Origin: Catenulispora sp. MAP5-51
GTDB taxonomy: Bacteria > Actinomycetota > Actinomycetes > Streptomycetales > Catenulisporaceae
Assembly (NCBI RefSeq): GCF_041261205.1
Contig: NZ_JBGCCH010000004.1
Span: 310,001 to 374,000 of the forward strand
Direction of reading: 5' to 3'
Length of the DNA stretch: 64,000 nt
Positions 15,263 to 24,193 of the stretch are shown piece by piece. The notes under the pieces are model-generated. The model saw nothing but the letters and a program-made list of their open reading frames with translations. It was not told the DNA's origin and did not search any database. A program made the translations under genes and the position numbers. Position 1 is the stretch's first letter. Each line of letters begins with the position of its first letter.

Positions 15263-16870
15263 GTGACCAAGCCTGTGGTGTCCGCCAAACCCGTCGTCCT
15301 GATCGCCGAGGAGCTCTCGCCGGCGACGGTCGACGCCCTCGGTCCTGACTTCGAGATCCGCAACTGCAACGGCGCCGACCGCGCCGCGCTGCTGGCCGCG
15401 CTGCCCGAGGCCGACGCCCTGCTGGTCCGCTCCGCGACCCAGGTGAACGCCGAGGCGCTGGCCGTGGCCGGCAAGCTGAAGGTCGTCGCCCGCGCCGGGG
15501 TCGGCCTGGACAACGTCGACGTCGGCGCGGCCACCAAGGCCGGCGTGATGGTCGTCAACGCCCCCACCTCGAACATCACCTCCGCCGCGGAGCTGGCCAT
15601 CGCGCTGCTGCTGGCCACCGCGCGCCACATCCCCAGGGCCAACGCCTCGCTGAAGTCCGGCAAGTGGGAGCGCAGCAAGTTCACCGGCGTGGAGCTGGAC
15701 GACAAGGTCGTCGGCATCGTCGGCTTCGGCCGGATCGGGCAGCTGGTCGCGCAGCGGCTGGCGCCCTTCGGCGTGCGGCTGCTGGCCTACGACCCCTACG
15801 TGCAGCCGGCCCGGGCCGGGCAGCTCGGCGCGAAGGTCGTGAGCCTGGACGAGCTGCTGGCCGAGTCCGACTTCATCACCGTGCACCTGCCGAAGACCCC
15901 GGAGACCATCGGGCTCATCGGCGAGGAGGCGCTGACCAAGGTGAAGCCGGGCGTCCGGATCATCAACGCGGCGCGCGGCGGCATCGTGGACGAGGCCGCG
16001 CTGGCCATCGCGATCAAGGAGGGCCGGGTCGGCGGCGCCGGCGTGGACGTGTTCGTCACCGAGCCGTGCACCGAGTCCCCGCTGTTCGACCTGGACCAGG
16101 TGGTCGTGACCCCGCACCTGGGCGCCTCCACCGACGAGGCCCAGGAGAAGGCCGGCGTGGCCGTGGCCAAGTCGGTGCGCCTGGCACTGGCCGGCGAGCT
16201 GGTCCCGGACGCGGTGAACGTCCAGGGCGGCACCATCGCCGAGGACGTGCGCCCCGGCCTGCCGCTGGCCGAGCGCCTGGGCCGGGTGTTCACCGCCCTG
16301 GCCGGCGCCGCGCCCACGCAGCTGGACGTGATCGTCCGCGGCGAGATCACCCAGCACGACGTGAAGGTCCTGGAGCTGGCCGCCCTCAAGGGCGTGTTCG
16401 CCGACGTGGTCGAGCACTCGGTGTCCTACGTGAACGCCCCGCTGCTGGCCACCGAGCGCGGCATGGAGGTCCGGCTGACCACCAGCTCGGACAGCCCGGA
16501 CTACCGCAACATGACCACGGTCCGCGGCGTCCTGGCCGACGGCACGGTGGTCTCGGTCTCCGGCACCGTCACCGGCCCCCGCCTGATCGAGAAGATCGTC
16601 GAGGTCGACGGCTTCCAGCTCGACGTCACCATCGCCGAGCACCTGCTCTTCCTGCGCTACACCGACCGCCCCGGCGTCGTCGGCCAGCTCGGCGGCGTCC
16701 TGGGCGCCGCGGGCATCAACATCGGCGGCATGCAGGTCGCCCGCGCCGCCAAGGGCGGCGAGGCCCTGGTCGCGCTGACGGTGGACTCCGTCGTGCCGGC
16801 CGGCCTGCTGGAGGAGATCAAGGCCGCCATCGGCGCGACCGCGGTGCACAGCATCTCGCTGGAGAACTGA
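15263..16870 (+). CDS. serA: D-3-phosphoglycerate dehydrogenase
   Basis: 535 residues: first enzyme of serine biosynthesis, oxidising 3-phosphoglycerate with NAD+. The order is a 2-hydroxyacid dehydrogenase catalytic domain, a Rossmann domain with GIVGFGRIGQ, an intervening (ASB) domain of about 120 residues and a C-terminal ACT domain (LLFLRYTDRPGVVGQLG). This long form with ACT is the type inhibited by serine in mycobacteria. GTG 15263 has AAGGAAG upstream. A hairpin at 16923-16957 ends the unit. In mycobacteria serA is also near leuB and ilvBNC. Confidence 0.96.
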   Translation: MTKPVVSAKPVVLIAEELSPATVDALGPDFEIRNCNGADRAALLAALPEADALLVRSATQVNAEALAVAGKLKVVARAGVGLDNVDVGAATKAGVMVVNAPTSNITSAAELAIALLLATARHIPRANASLKSGKWERSKFTGVELDDKVVGIVGFGRIGQLVAQRLAPFGVRLLAYDPYVQPARAGQLGAKVVSLDELLAESDFITVHLPKTPETIGLIGEEALTKVKPGVRIINAARGGIVDEAALAIAIKEGRVGGAGVDVFVTEPCTESPLFDLDQVVVTPHLGASTDEAQEKAGVAVAKSVRLALAGELVPDAVNVQGGTIAEDVRPGLPLAERLGRVFTALAGAAPTQLDVIVRGEITQHDVKVLELAALKGVFADVVEHSVSYVNAPLLATERGMEVRLTTSSDSPDYRNMTTVRGVLADGTVVSVSGTVTGPRLIEKIVEVDGFQLDVTIAEHLLFLRYTDRPGVVGQLGGVLGAAGINIGGMQVARAAKGGEALVALTVDSVVPAGLLEEIKAAIGATAVHSISLEN

Positions 16871-17195
16871 GCGCTGAACGCAGCCGGCGTGAGCCGGTGA
16901 GGCAGAACGTTGGAGAACGTTGCGACGGGCGGTCCCGGGTTCCGGGGCCGCCCGTCGGCGTGCGGGAGCGGAATGCGTTCGCGCCGAGAGCGGCCGAGCG
17001 GGCAGTATCAGAGGCATGCGGCGACTGAGCGGGCGGTTCACCTGCACCGACCATTGGGCGCCGTTGACCGCCTGCTGGTGACCCGCACGCACCGAGCCGG
17101 CGGCCCCGGCTGCCTCGACGGCGTCGACGATCTCGTCGAGCCCGACGCCCGTCCCCGTCACGGTGCGCACTGGCTCTTCTTCTGACGGGTGCCGC
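16871..17195. other. Intergenic region, no convincing gene
   Basis: After the serA terminator hairpin, both strands have short stretches with coding-like third positions (plus strand about 17027-17185 ending HWLFF; minus strand from GTG 17170), but neither has a clear start with a ribosome-binding site or a recognisable product. It may contain a remnant gene. Confidence 0.4.
16923..16957 (+). terminator. serA terminator hairpin
   Basis: A 14-bp stem with one G-U pair (CGACGGGCGGTCCC) and a 7-base loop begins 53 bp after the serA stop. No T tract. Confidence 0.65.
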
Positions 17196-18026
17196 CTACT
17201 CCGGCCGCCTCCCCCAAGCCGTGATGTGTGTCAGCGACAGATCCACCACCGCAGGGTCCTGCAACAGTCGCCGCGCCTCCTTGTACGCCGCCTCGTCCAG
17301 TTCCATCCGCGGCCACAGCTGGTCCCAGGTGCGCAGCCAGAACTCGTTCGCGGGGCTGCCGGCGCGCAGGGGTGGGGTCGCGGCGTCGACGCCGATGTCC
17401 GTCAGGCCCAGGTCGCGGAGGCGGCCGGGGTAGTCGCGGGCGAAGTGGAAGTCGGTGCCGATGGTGGTGTTCAGCATGCGGCGCATCGCGGCGAAGGTCT
17501 GGCGCAGGGCCGCGTGCGGGGAGGAGGGGGTGGTGAAGTCCACGTCGTCGCCGACCAGCAGCCAGCCGCCGGGGCGGAGCCAGGTGGCCAGGCGGGCCAG
17601 CAGGTCTGTGCGGCGGCGGGTGTGCATCAGCATGATGCGGCAGAGCACGAGGTCGTAGGTGCCGGGCTCGGCTTCCAGGGCGTCGGCTTCGAGGGGGTCG
17701 AGGTTGGTGGGGTTCGCGTATGTCTCCAGCATCCGGGTGCTGCGGTCCATCGCGGTCACCGTGCCCTCGGGCGCCACCATGACGGCCAGCCAGCGGGCCA
17801 GGTGGCCGGGGCCCGCGCCGACGTCCAGGCACCGCCATCCGGGCGATATGCCCAGGGCCCTCAGGCAGCGCTGGGTGTGGTCGTCGTACATGGCCGCGAG
17901 GGCGGACAGGCGGGGGAGTTCCGTCGCGGTGCGCTCGGGGCGGAAGAGGCGGTCGCCGTAGCGTTCGCGGCGGTGTTCGCGCTGGTGCGCGCCGGTGGCG
18001 GGGGTGTGCGCGGGGGCCTGGCTCAT
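17196..18026 (-). CDS. SAM-dependent methyltransferase
   Basis: A 276-residue class I methyltransferase. Motif I is LDVGAGPGHLA; the acidic residue after the second strand is in AMDRS, and LLVGDDVDF follows later, as in small-molecule methyltransferases. The N-terminal region RLFRPERTATELPRLSALAAMYDDHT is a common lead-in in actinobacterial members. ATG 18026 has GGAG two bases upstream, tighter than usual. Substrate unknown. It lies between serA and leuB but on the other strand, so it is probably not part of amino acid synthesis. Confidence 0.85.
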   Translation of the reverse strand: MSQAPAHTPATGAHQREHRRERYGDRLFRPERTATELPRLSALAAMYDDHTQRCLRALGISPGWRCLDVGAGPGHLARWLAVMVAPEGTVTAMDRSTRMLETYANPTNLDPLEADALEAEPGTYDLVLCRIMLMHTRRRTDLLARLATWLRPGGWLLVGDDVDFTTPSSPHAALRQTFAAMRRMLNTTIGTDFHFARDYPGRLRDLGLTDIGVDAATPPLRAGSPANEFWLRTWDQLWPRMELDEAAYKEARRLLQDPAVVDLSLTHITAWGRRPE

Positions 18027-18289
18027 AGCTCCTGATTCTTCGCCGCCGGGGCCGAAGCGGCACGTGGGCGGCGAACGGGGACGGAAGGGGACGCTTCGCG
18101 GCGGTCTCACATCGTAAGAACATCGGCTCGCGACGCAGACAAGATTTAGTCGGATGTCCTAGTGTTTTCATTGCGCCGCAGGCCACCCTTACCGCGGTAG
18201 TCCTTTTCCAGCTGTACTCCGGCACCCCTTCGGAGTCGTCCTCCCCTTACGACGACAATCCGCGATCAAGACCTTGTCTGGAGTCCGCC

Positions 18290-18394
18290 ATGACCCGCAC
18301 CCGCCGTCCCCGCAACACGTCCGCCTCCGCCGCCGAGGCCGCCGCCGCTGCCCGCGAGGCGCTGCAGCAGGCGCTGGACCGGCGCAGCCGCTGA
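18290..18394 (+). CDS. Possible small basic protein (34 aa)
   Basis: ATG 18290 with GGAG six bases upstream opens a 34-residue frame: an Arg/Thr-rich start ([13 protein letters not shown]) and an Ala-rich helix ([18 protein letters not shown]). It lies 64 bp upstream of leuB and in the same direction, so it could be co-transcribed. Its codons lack the Ile/Leu/Val cluster of an attenuator peptide apart from two Leu. Function unknown. Confidence 0.4.
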   Translation: MTRTRRPRNTSASAAEAAAAAREALQQALDRRSR

Positions 18395-18458
18395 GGCGCG
18401 ACGTCCACATAGCGAACACTCGCAGCTTGCCCATCGAGACACGGTTTACCGTAGGACC

Positions 18459-19535
18459 ATGACAGCACCCTCCTCCATCCGGCTGGCCGTGATCCCCGGC
18501 GACGGCATCGGCGTCGAGGTCACCGCCGAGGCCCTGAAGGTCCTGCAGGCCGCGCTGCCGCAGGACGTGAAGGTGGAGGGCACCGAGTACGACCTCGGGG
18601 CCCGCCGCTACCACGCCACCGGCGAGACGCTTCCGGACGAGGTGCTCGAGGAGCTCCGGGGCTACGACGCGATCCTGCTCGGCGCCATCGGCGACCCGAG
18701 CGTGCCCTCCGGGGTGCTGGAGCGCGGGCTGCTGCTCAAGCTGCGCTTCGCCTTCGACCACCACGTCAACCTGCGGCCCTCGCGCCTGTTCCCGGGCGTA
18801 CCCGGTCCGCTCAAGGAGCCCGGCGAGGTCGACTTCGTCGTGGTCCGCGAGGGCACCGAGGGCCCGTACACCGGCAACGGCGGGACCATCCGCAAGGGCA
18901 CCGTGCACGAGGTGGCCACCGAGGTCAGCCTCAACACCGCCTACGGTGTCGAGCGCGTGGTCCGCGACGCCTTCGCCCGGGCCCAGTCCCGGCCGCGCAA
19001 GAAGCTGACGCTGGTCCACAAGACCAACGTGCTGGTCTTCGCCGGCTCCCTGTGGAGCCGGGTGTTCACCGAGGTCGCCGCCGAGTTCCCGGAGGTGGCC
19101 ACCGACTACCTGCACGTCGACGCCGCGACCATCTTCCTGGCCACCCAGCCGGAGCGGTTTGACGTGATCGTCACCGACAACCTGTTCGGCGACATCATCA
19201 CCGACCTCGCCGCCGCGGTGACCGGCGGCATCGGGCTGGCGGCGTCCGGGAACCTGGACGTCACCGGCACCTTCCCGTCGATGTTCGAGCCCGTACACGG
19301 CTCGGCGCCCGACATCGCCGGGCAGGGCAAGGCGGACCCGACCGCCGCGGTCCTGTCCGCGGCCCTGCTCCTGGACCACCTCGGACGGACCAAGGACTCC
19401 TCGGTCCTGACCGAGTCCGCGCGCAAGATCGAGGCGGCTGTCGAAGCCGACCTCGCCGAGCGCGCCACGAACACCACGCCGCGGACGACCTCCGAGATCG
19501 GCGACGCGCTGGCGGTCAAGGCCGCCGGGTTGTAA
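18459..19535 (+). CDS. leuB: 3-isopropylmalate dehydrogenase
   Basis: 358 residues. It oxidatively decarboxylates 3-isopropylmalate with NAD+, the third step from 2-ketoisovalerate to leucine. The family is clear from [11 protein letters not shown] at the N-terminus, the substrate-binding Arg region ([21 protein letters not shown]), the KTNVL lysine segment, the Mg-binding Asp region ([14 protein letters not shown]) and the [14 protein letters not shown] cofactor loop. It is preceded by about 260 bp of promoter region that includes the small ORF, and followed by a hairpin. leuA and leuCD are not in the window. Confidence 0.96.
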   Translation: MTAPSSIRLAVIPGDGIGVEVTAEALKVLQAALPQDVKVEGTEYDLGARRYHATGETLPDEVLEELRGYDAILLGAIGDPSVPSGVLERGLLLKLRFAFDHHVNLRPSRLFPGVPGPLKEPGEVDFVVVREGTEGPYTGNGGTIRKGTVHEVATEVSLNTAYGVERVVRDAFARAQSRPRKKLTLVHKTNVLVFAGSLWSRVFTEVAAEFPEVATDYLHVDAATIFLATQPERFDVIVTDNLFGDIITDLAAAVTGGIGLAASGNLDVTGTFPSMFEPVHGSAPDIAGQGKADPTAAVLSAALLLDHLGRTKDSSVLTESARKIEAAVEADLAERATNTTPRTTSEIGDALAVKAAGL

Positions 19536-19563
19536 CCCGCCGCTGTACAACATCCACACCCGG

Positions 19564-19598
19564 AACCGGCCTGGCGGCACGAAGACGCCAGGCCGGTT
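19564..19598 (+). terminator. leuB terminator hairpin
   Basis: A perfect 13-bp stem (AACCGGCCTGGCG) with a 9-base loop begins 29 bp after the leuB stop, so ilvE should have its own promoter. Confidence 0.65.
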
Positions 19599-19764
19599 CG
19601 CGTCGCGCCGCGATGCGCGCACGAGGCGAGGTATGCCTCGCCCCGCTCCTGGGGTAACGTCTCAGATAATGGGATTTTCCCTGGGAGGGGCGCTGCGAGC
19701 TGCGCACCTCGGCTGCACACCGGGCCAGAGCTGGCCGTCTAGGCCGTCAAGGAGGACGCGCGAG

Positions 19765-20862
19765 ATGTCACTGACCATCGATCTCAAGCCGAGCAGCACC
19801 CCCAAGTCCGCCGAGGAGCGCGAGGCGCTGAAGGCGGTCGGCGGGTTCGGTCAGATCTTCACCGACCACATGGTCACGATCCGCTACACCGAGGGCCGGG
19901 GCTGGCACGACGCCGTCCTGGAGCCCTACGGCCCGGTGAGCCTGGACCCGGCGGCCTCGGTGCTGCACTACGGCCAGGAGATCTTCGAGGGTCTGAAGGC
20001 CTTCCGGACCGCCGACGGCCAGATCGTCTCCTTCCGCCCCGACGCCAACGCCGCGCGCTTCAACCGCAGCGCCGCCCGGATGGCGATGCCGGAGCTGCCC
20101 GAGGACCTGTTCCTGGCTTCGATCGACGCGCTGGTCAGCGTCGACCGCGAGTGGGTGCCCGAGGGTGAGGGGCGCAGCCTGTACCTGCGGCCCTTCATGT
20201 TCGCCACGCAGGTCGGCCTCGGCGTGAACTCGCCGAGCAAGGAGTACCTGTTCATGCTCATCGCCGGTCCCGCCGGCTCGTACTTCGCCGGCGGCGTCAA
20301 GCCGGTGACGGTGTGGCTGTCCGAGGACTACGTGCGGGCCGTTCCGGGCGGCACCGGCGAGGCCAAGTGCGGCGGCAACTACGCGGCCAGCTTCCTGGCC
20401 CAGGCCCAGGCCGTGGAGCAGGGCTGCGACCAGGTGGTGTGGCTGGACGGCTTCGACCACAAGACGGTCGAGGAGATGGGCAGCAACAACCTGTACTTCG
20501 TCTACGGCCAGGGCGCCGACGCCCGGCTGATGACCCCGGCGCTGACCGGCTCGCTGCTGCCCGGCATCACCCGCGACTCGCTGCTCACGGTGGCCGCCGA
20601 CCTCGGCATCCCGGCCGAGGAGGGGACGATCACGGTCGAGCAGTGGCGCGACGGCGTGGCGTCGGGGGAGATCACCGAGGTGTTCGGCTGCGGCACCGCG
20701 GCCGTGGTGACCCCGCTGGGCCGGGTCAAGGGCAAGGACGGCGAGTTCGCCATCGGCGCCGGCGAGCCGGGCCCGGTGACCCTGCGGATCCGCGAGGCGC
20801 TGCTGGACATCCAGACCGGCAAGGCCCCCGACCTGCACCACTGGCTGCGCAAGATCGCTTAG
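19765..20862 (+). CDS. ilvE: Branched-chain amino acid aminotransferase
   Basis: A 365-residue class IV PLP aminotransferase: last step of Ile, Leu and Val synthesis and first step of their breakdown. The PLP lysine is in GEAKCGGNYAAS; LHYGQEIFEGLKAF, LYLRPFMFAT and the late EVFGCGTAAVV segment are typical. I start at ATG 19765 because AAGGAGGA precedes it; the open frame reaches 44 codons further up, but that part contains the likely promoter (GATAAT at about 19668). It follows leuB by 230 bp, across a terminator. Confidence 0.96.
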   Translation: MSLTIDLKPSSTPKSAEEREALKAVGGFGQIFTDHMVTIRYTEGRGWHDAVLEPYGPVSLDPAASVLHYGQEIFEGLKAFRTADGQIVSFRPDANAARFNRSAARMAMPELPEDLFLASIDALVSVDREWVPEGEGRSLYLRPFMFATQVGLGVNSPSKEYLFMLIAGPAGSYFAGGVKPVTVWLSEDYVRAVPGGTGEAKCGGNYAASFLAQAQAVEQGCDQVVWLDGFDHKTVEEMGSNNLYFVYGQGADARLMTPALTGSLLPGITRDSLLTVAADLGIPAEEGTITVEQWRDGVASGEITEVFGCGTAAVVTPLGRVKGKDGEFAIGAGEPGPVTLRIREALLDIQTGKAPDLHHWLRKIA

Positions 20863-20949
20863 TCGGGCCGGGTAATCCGGACCGGCGCCGTCCGGGCGAT
20901 TTGTTATTAAGTAGTTGAAAGTCGGCGGGGCGCGAGGCAAGGTCGGGGA

Positions 20950-22212
20950 GTGACAGACATCCTGACCGGCTCCGCGCCCCGCCGCTCGTTGTGGCGGCAC
21001 CGCGATTTCCTGCTCCTGTGGGGCGGGCAGTCGGTCAGCGAGATCGGCAGCGCGATCACCCTGCTGGCGCTGCCGCTGGCCGCCGTGGTGCTGCTGGACG
21101 TGAGCACCTTCCAGGTCGGCCTGCTCACCGCGATGAGCACGCTGCCGTTCCTGCTCGTCGCGCTGCCGGCCGGCGCGATCGTGGACCGGGTGGCCAAGCA
21201 CCGGCTGATGATGTGGTGCGACCTCGGCCGGCTGCTGCTGATGGCCTCGGTGCCGCTGGCCACGCTGCCCGGCCTGCACCTGACCTACCTTCACCTGCTG
21301 ATCGTCGCGCTGCTGGCCGGCGTGCTGACCGTGTTCTTCGACGTCGCCTACCAGAGCTACCTACCGGTGCTGCTGGAGCGGGGCGAGCTGGTCGACGGCA
21401 ACGGAAAGCTCGGGGTCACGCAGTCCTTCGCGCAGTTCGCCGGGCCCTCGCTCGGCGGCGTGCTGGTCGGCGCGCTCGGCGCGGCGCGGGCGCTGGTCGC
21501 CGACGCCGCGAGCTACGGCCTGTCCGCGCTGTCGCTGCTGCTGATCCGGACGCCCGAGCCGCCGCCGCATCCCAGCCACCGGGAACGACGGATCCGGGAC
21601 GACGTCAGGGAAGGCCTGCACTTCGTCGTCAAGCACCCGATCCTGCGCAAGGTCGTCGCCTGCACCGGCACCAGCAACCTGTTCAACTCCATGCTGCTGG
21701 CCGTGGAGATCCCCTTCATGGTCCGCACGCTGCACCTCAAGCCCAGCGGGGTCGGCCTGGTGCTCACGTTGGCCGCGGTCGGCGGGATGGTCGGCGGCCT
21801 GGTCGCCAAGCCGCTGGCCGACCGGTTCGGCAGCGCGCGGATCATCTGGCTGGCCCCGCTGGTGCTGGGGATCCCGGCGTTCCTGGCGCCGCTGGCGACC
21901 CCCGGCTGGGGTGCGCTGTTCTACCCGGCCGGCCTGGCCTTCTTCGGGATGATGGCGGTGGTCTACAACGTCGCCCAGGTCTCCTACCGGCAGACGATCA
22001 CCCCGCACGAGCTGCTCGGCCGGATGAACGCCAGCGTCCGCTTCATCGTCTGGGGGACCATGCCGCTGGGGGCGCTGCTCGGCGGCATCGTGGGTACCTG
22101 GGTCGGGCTGCGGCCCACGCTGTGGATCGCGGTGGTCGGCAGCTATTCGGCGGTGGCCTGGGTGTTCTTCTCGCCGCTGCGCCACATGCGTGATGTGACC
22201 GATCCCGCATGA
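20950..22212 (+). CDS. MFS transporter
   Basis: A 420-residue major facilitator with about 12 hydrophobic segments, related to the enterobactin exporter/DHA3 branch of efflux proteins (N-terminal RDFLLLWGGQSVSEIGSAIT). Motif A-like residues occur in the loop after helix 2 (GAIVDRVAKHR). GTG 20950 follows an AGGCAAGG region. It may export a drug or metabolite; the position between ilvE and cimA does not by itself show amino acid export. The cimA promoter probably lies in its last codons. Confidence 0.85.
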   Translation: MTDILTGSAPRRSLWRHRDFLLLWGGQSVSEIGSAITLLALPLAAVVLLDVSTFQVGLLTAMSTLPFLLVALPAGAIVDRVAKHRLMMWCDLGRLLLMASVPLATLPGLHLTYLHLLIVALLAGVLTVFFDVAYQSYLPVLLERGELVDGNGKLGVTQSFAQFAGPSLGGVLVGALGAARALVADAASYGLSALSLLLIRTPEPPPHPSHRERRIRDDVREGLHFVVKHPILRKVVACTGTSNLFNSMLLAVEIPFMVRTLHLKPSGVGLVLTLAAVGGMVGGLVAKPLADRFGSARIIWLAPLVLGIPAFLAPLATPGWGALFYPAGLAFFGMMAVVYNVAQVSYRQTITPHELLGRMNASVRFIVWGTMPLGALLGGIVGTWVGLRPTLWIAVVGSYSAVAWVFFSPLRHMRDVTDPA

Positions 22213-22259
22213 CGAGACACACTGTCCCAAGGGCTTTCCGGTGTGGCAGTGTTGTAGCC

Positions 22260-22316
22260 ATGCAGCATCAGCCGCAGATTATTACGGCGTGCGCGCCGGC
22301 ACCGGAGCAGCGATAA
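22260..22316 (+). CDS. Putative cimA leader peptide (18 aa, Ile-Ile)
   Basis: ATG 22260 opens MQHQPQIITACAPAPEQR, then TAA. The two adjacent Ile codons (ATT ATT) are rare-type codons here, where Ile is nearly always ATC. The frame sits between a possible promoter (GTGACC 22195-22200, CACACT 22218-22223, 17-bp spacer) and two hairpins, with the T-rich terminator before cimA. This is the arrangement of amino-acid-responsive attenuation. No good ribosome-binding site is seen. Confidence 0.55.
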   Translation: MQHQPQIITACAPAPEQR

Positions 22317-22340
22317 CCCACTGCCCACCGCCAGCGCGCA
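22290..22340 (+). promoter_or_regulatory. Leader hairpin 1 of the cimA attenuator
   Basis: TGCGCGCCGGC (22290-22300) pairs with GCCAGCGCGCA (22330-22340), 10 of 11 positions. Its left arm lies inside the leader-peptide frame just after the Ile codons, as expected for a stem disrupted by a stalled or moving ribosome. Confidence 0.55.
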
Positions 22341-22342
22341 GA

Positions 22343-22378
22343 CCTCTCGTGGATTCCCACGAGGGGCCTTTTTGTTTT
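22343..22378 (+). terminator. cimA attenuator terminator
   Basis: A 10-bp stem (CCTCTCGTGG/CCACGAGGGG, one G-U) with a 4-base loop is followed by CCTTTTTGTTTT. A T tract this long is exceptional in this GC-rich window; the only similar one precedes ilvB. The stem lies upstream of cimA, 54 bp before its start, so it must regulate that gene. Confidence 0.8.
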
Positions 22379-22431
22379 CGCCCATGTTCGCAGCGTTTTT
22401 TTGAAGCCTGCACAGCCGAGGAGTCCCGGGC

Positions 22432-24030
22432 ATGTCCGCAAAAGACGACTACGAGTCTTTTCACGTTTACGACACCACCCTGCGCGACGGCAGCCAGCAG
22501 GAGGGCCTGTCCCTCGCCGTCGCCGACAAGCTCGCGATCGCCCGGCACCTGGACGCCCTGGGCGTCGGCTTCATCGAGGGGGGATGGCCCGGCGCCGTCC
22601 CGAAGGACACAGAGTTCTTCCGGCGGGCTCAAACAGAGCTCGACCTGAAGCACGCGCAGCTCGCCGCGTTCGGCAAAACCCGCCGGACGGGCGTGAAGGC
22701 CGCCGACGACCCGCTGGTGGCCGCGCTGCGGGAGTCCGGAGCGCCGATCGTCACGCTGGTGGCCAAAAGCCATGTCCGGCATGTCGAACTGGCGCTCCGG
22801 ACCACCTTGGAGGAGAACCTGGCGATGATCCGGGACACCGTCGAGCACCTGCGTGCCGAGGGGAAGCGGGTGTTCCTGGACGCCGAGCACTTCTTCGACG
22901 GCTACCTGGCCGACCCCGCCTACGCCCTGGAGTGCCTGCGCACCGCCGCCGAGGCCGGCGCGGACGTGTCCGTGCTCTGCGACACCAACGGCGGCATGCT
23001 GCCGGCGCAGCTGGCCGACATCGTGCACGAGGTGCGCCAGGCCTCCGGCACCCGGATCGGCATCCACACCCACGACGACGCCGCCTGCGCGGTGGCCAAC
23101 GCGCTGGCCGCGGTCGACGCCGGCGCCACCCACGTGCAGGGCACGGCCAACGGCTACGGCGAGCGCTCGGGCAACGCGAACCTGTTCAGCGTGGTCGCCA
23201 ACCTGCAGCTCAAGCTGGGCCGGGAGGTGATCCCGGCGGCCGGGCTGGCCGAGATGACCCGGATCGCGCACGCGGTGGCCGAGGTGACCAACCTGGCGCC
23301 GAACCCGCAGGCCCCCTACGTCGGGGTCTCGGCCTTCGCGCACAAGGCCGGGCTGCACGCCTCGGCGGTCCGCGTCGACCCGGACCTGTACCAGCACATC
23401 GACCCGCAGCTGGTCGGCAACGACATGCGGATGCTGGTCTCGGAGATGGCCGGCCGGGCCTCGATCGAGCTCAAGGGCCGCGAGCTGGGCTTCGACCTGT
23501 CCGCCGACCCCGACACGCTGAGCCGGGTGACCAACCGGGTCAAGGAGCTGGAGGCGTGCGGCTACTCCTTCGAGGCCGCCGACGCCAGCTTCGAGCTGCT
23601 GCTGCGCGGGGAGCTGTCCGGCACGCCGGTGCGCTTCTTCGAGGTGCTGTCCTGGCGGACCTTCGCCGACCGGCTCGCCGACGGCGCCGTGGTCAACCAG
23701 GCGACGGTGAAGCTGCGGGTCAAGGACGAGGAGGTGCTGGCCGCCGGCGAGGGCAACGGTCCGGTCAACGCCCTGGACAACGCGCTGCGGGCGGCCCTGG
23801 CCACCGCTTACCCGGCGCTGGCCGGCCTGGAGCTGATGGACTACAAGGTGCGGATCCTCACCGGCGACCACGGCACGGCTTCCCGGACCAGGGTGCTGAT
23901 CACGACGTCCGACGGCGTCGCGGAGTGGTCGACGGTCGGGGTGGACGAGAACGTCATCACCGCCTCCTGGCAGGCACTGGTCGACGCGGTGACCTTCGGT
24001 CTGCTCGCCAAGGGTGAGACAGTGCTCTGA
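22432..24030 (+). CDS. cimA: (R)-citramalate synthase
   Basis: 532 residues of the CimA type, joining pyruvate and acetyl-CoA to citramalate, the threonine-independent route to 2-ketobutyrate and isoleucine. The TIM-barrel start VYDTTLRDGSQQEG, the metal-binding HTHDDAACAVANALAAVDAG and the NGYGERSGNANL segments are typical; a LeuA_dimer regulatory domain occupies about 390-525. The GWPGAVPKD motif and overall length fit CimA and not 2-isopropylmalate synthase (LeuA), but the two are close relatives. It is preceded by an Ile-type attenuator, which agrees with an isoleucine role. Confidence 0.93.
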   Translation: MSAKDDYESFHVYDTTLRDGSQQEGLSLAVADKLAIARHLDALGVGFIEGGWPGAVPKDTEFFRRAQTELDLKHAQLAAFGKTRRTGVKAADDPLVAALRESGAPIVTLVAKSHVRHVELALRTTLEENLAMIRDTVEHLRAEGKRVFLDAEHFFDGYLADPAYALECLRTAAEAGADVSVLCDTNGGMLPAQLADIVHEVRQASGTRIGIHTHDDAACAVANALAAVDAGATHVQGTANGYGERSGNANLFSVVANLQLKLGREVIPAAGLAEMTRIAHAVAEVTNLAPNPQAPYVGVSAFAHKAGLHASAVRVDPDLYQHIDPQLVGNDMRMLVSEMAGRASIELKGRELGFDLSADPDTLSRVTNRVKELEACGYSFEAADASFELLLRGELSGTPVRFFEVLSWRTFADRLADGAVVNQATVKLRVKDEEVLAAGEGNGPVNALDNALRAALATAYPALAGLELMDYKVRILTGDHGTASRTRVLITTSDGVAEWSTVGVDENVITASWQALVDAVTFGLLAKGETVL

Positions 24031-24193
24031 AAGAGGTCCTGAAGAGTCCTCTGAAAGGCAGGCTATTGACCCGATCGGTGATGATTCCCGCCCTCGTCTC
24101 GGTTATCTCCCGCTAATATGACGGTGCGTAAGGGGTCAGTGCCCTAGAGTCAGCCTTCCGTCGGAAGTCAGCGAGGGTTGGTGACGCACTGCC

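Noticed and set aside
14996-17170. Minus-strand ORF of 724 codons opposite serA
   Set aside because: Mostly a shadow of serA; only its first 60 codons (16990-17170) look coding-like, and they lack a convincing start.
19633-19764. Extended N-terminus for ilvE (44 extra codons)
   Set aside because: The extension covers the likely promoter and has no ribosome-binding site; ATG 19765 has AAGGAGGA.
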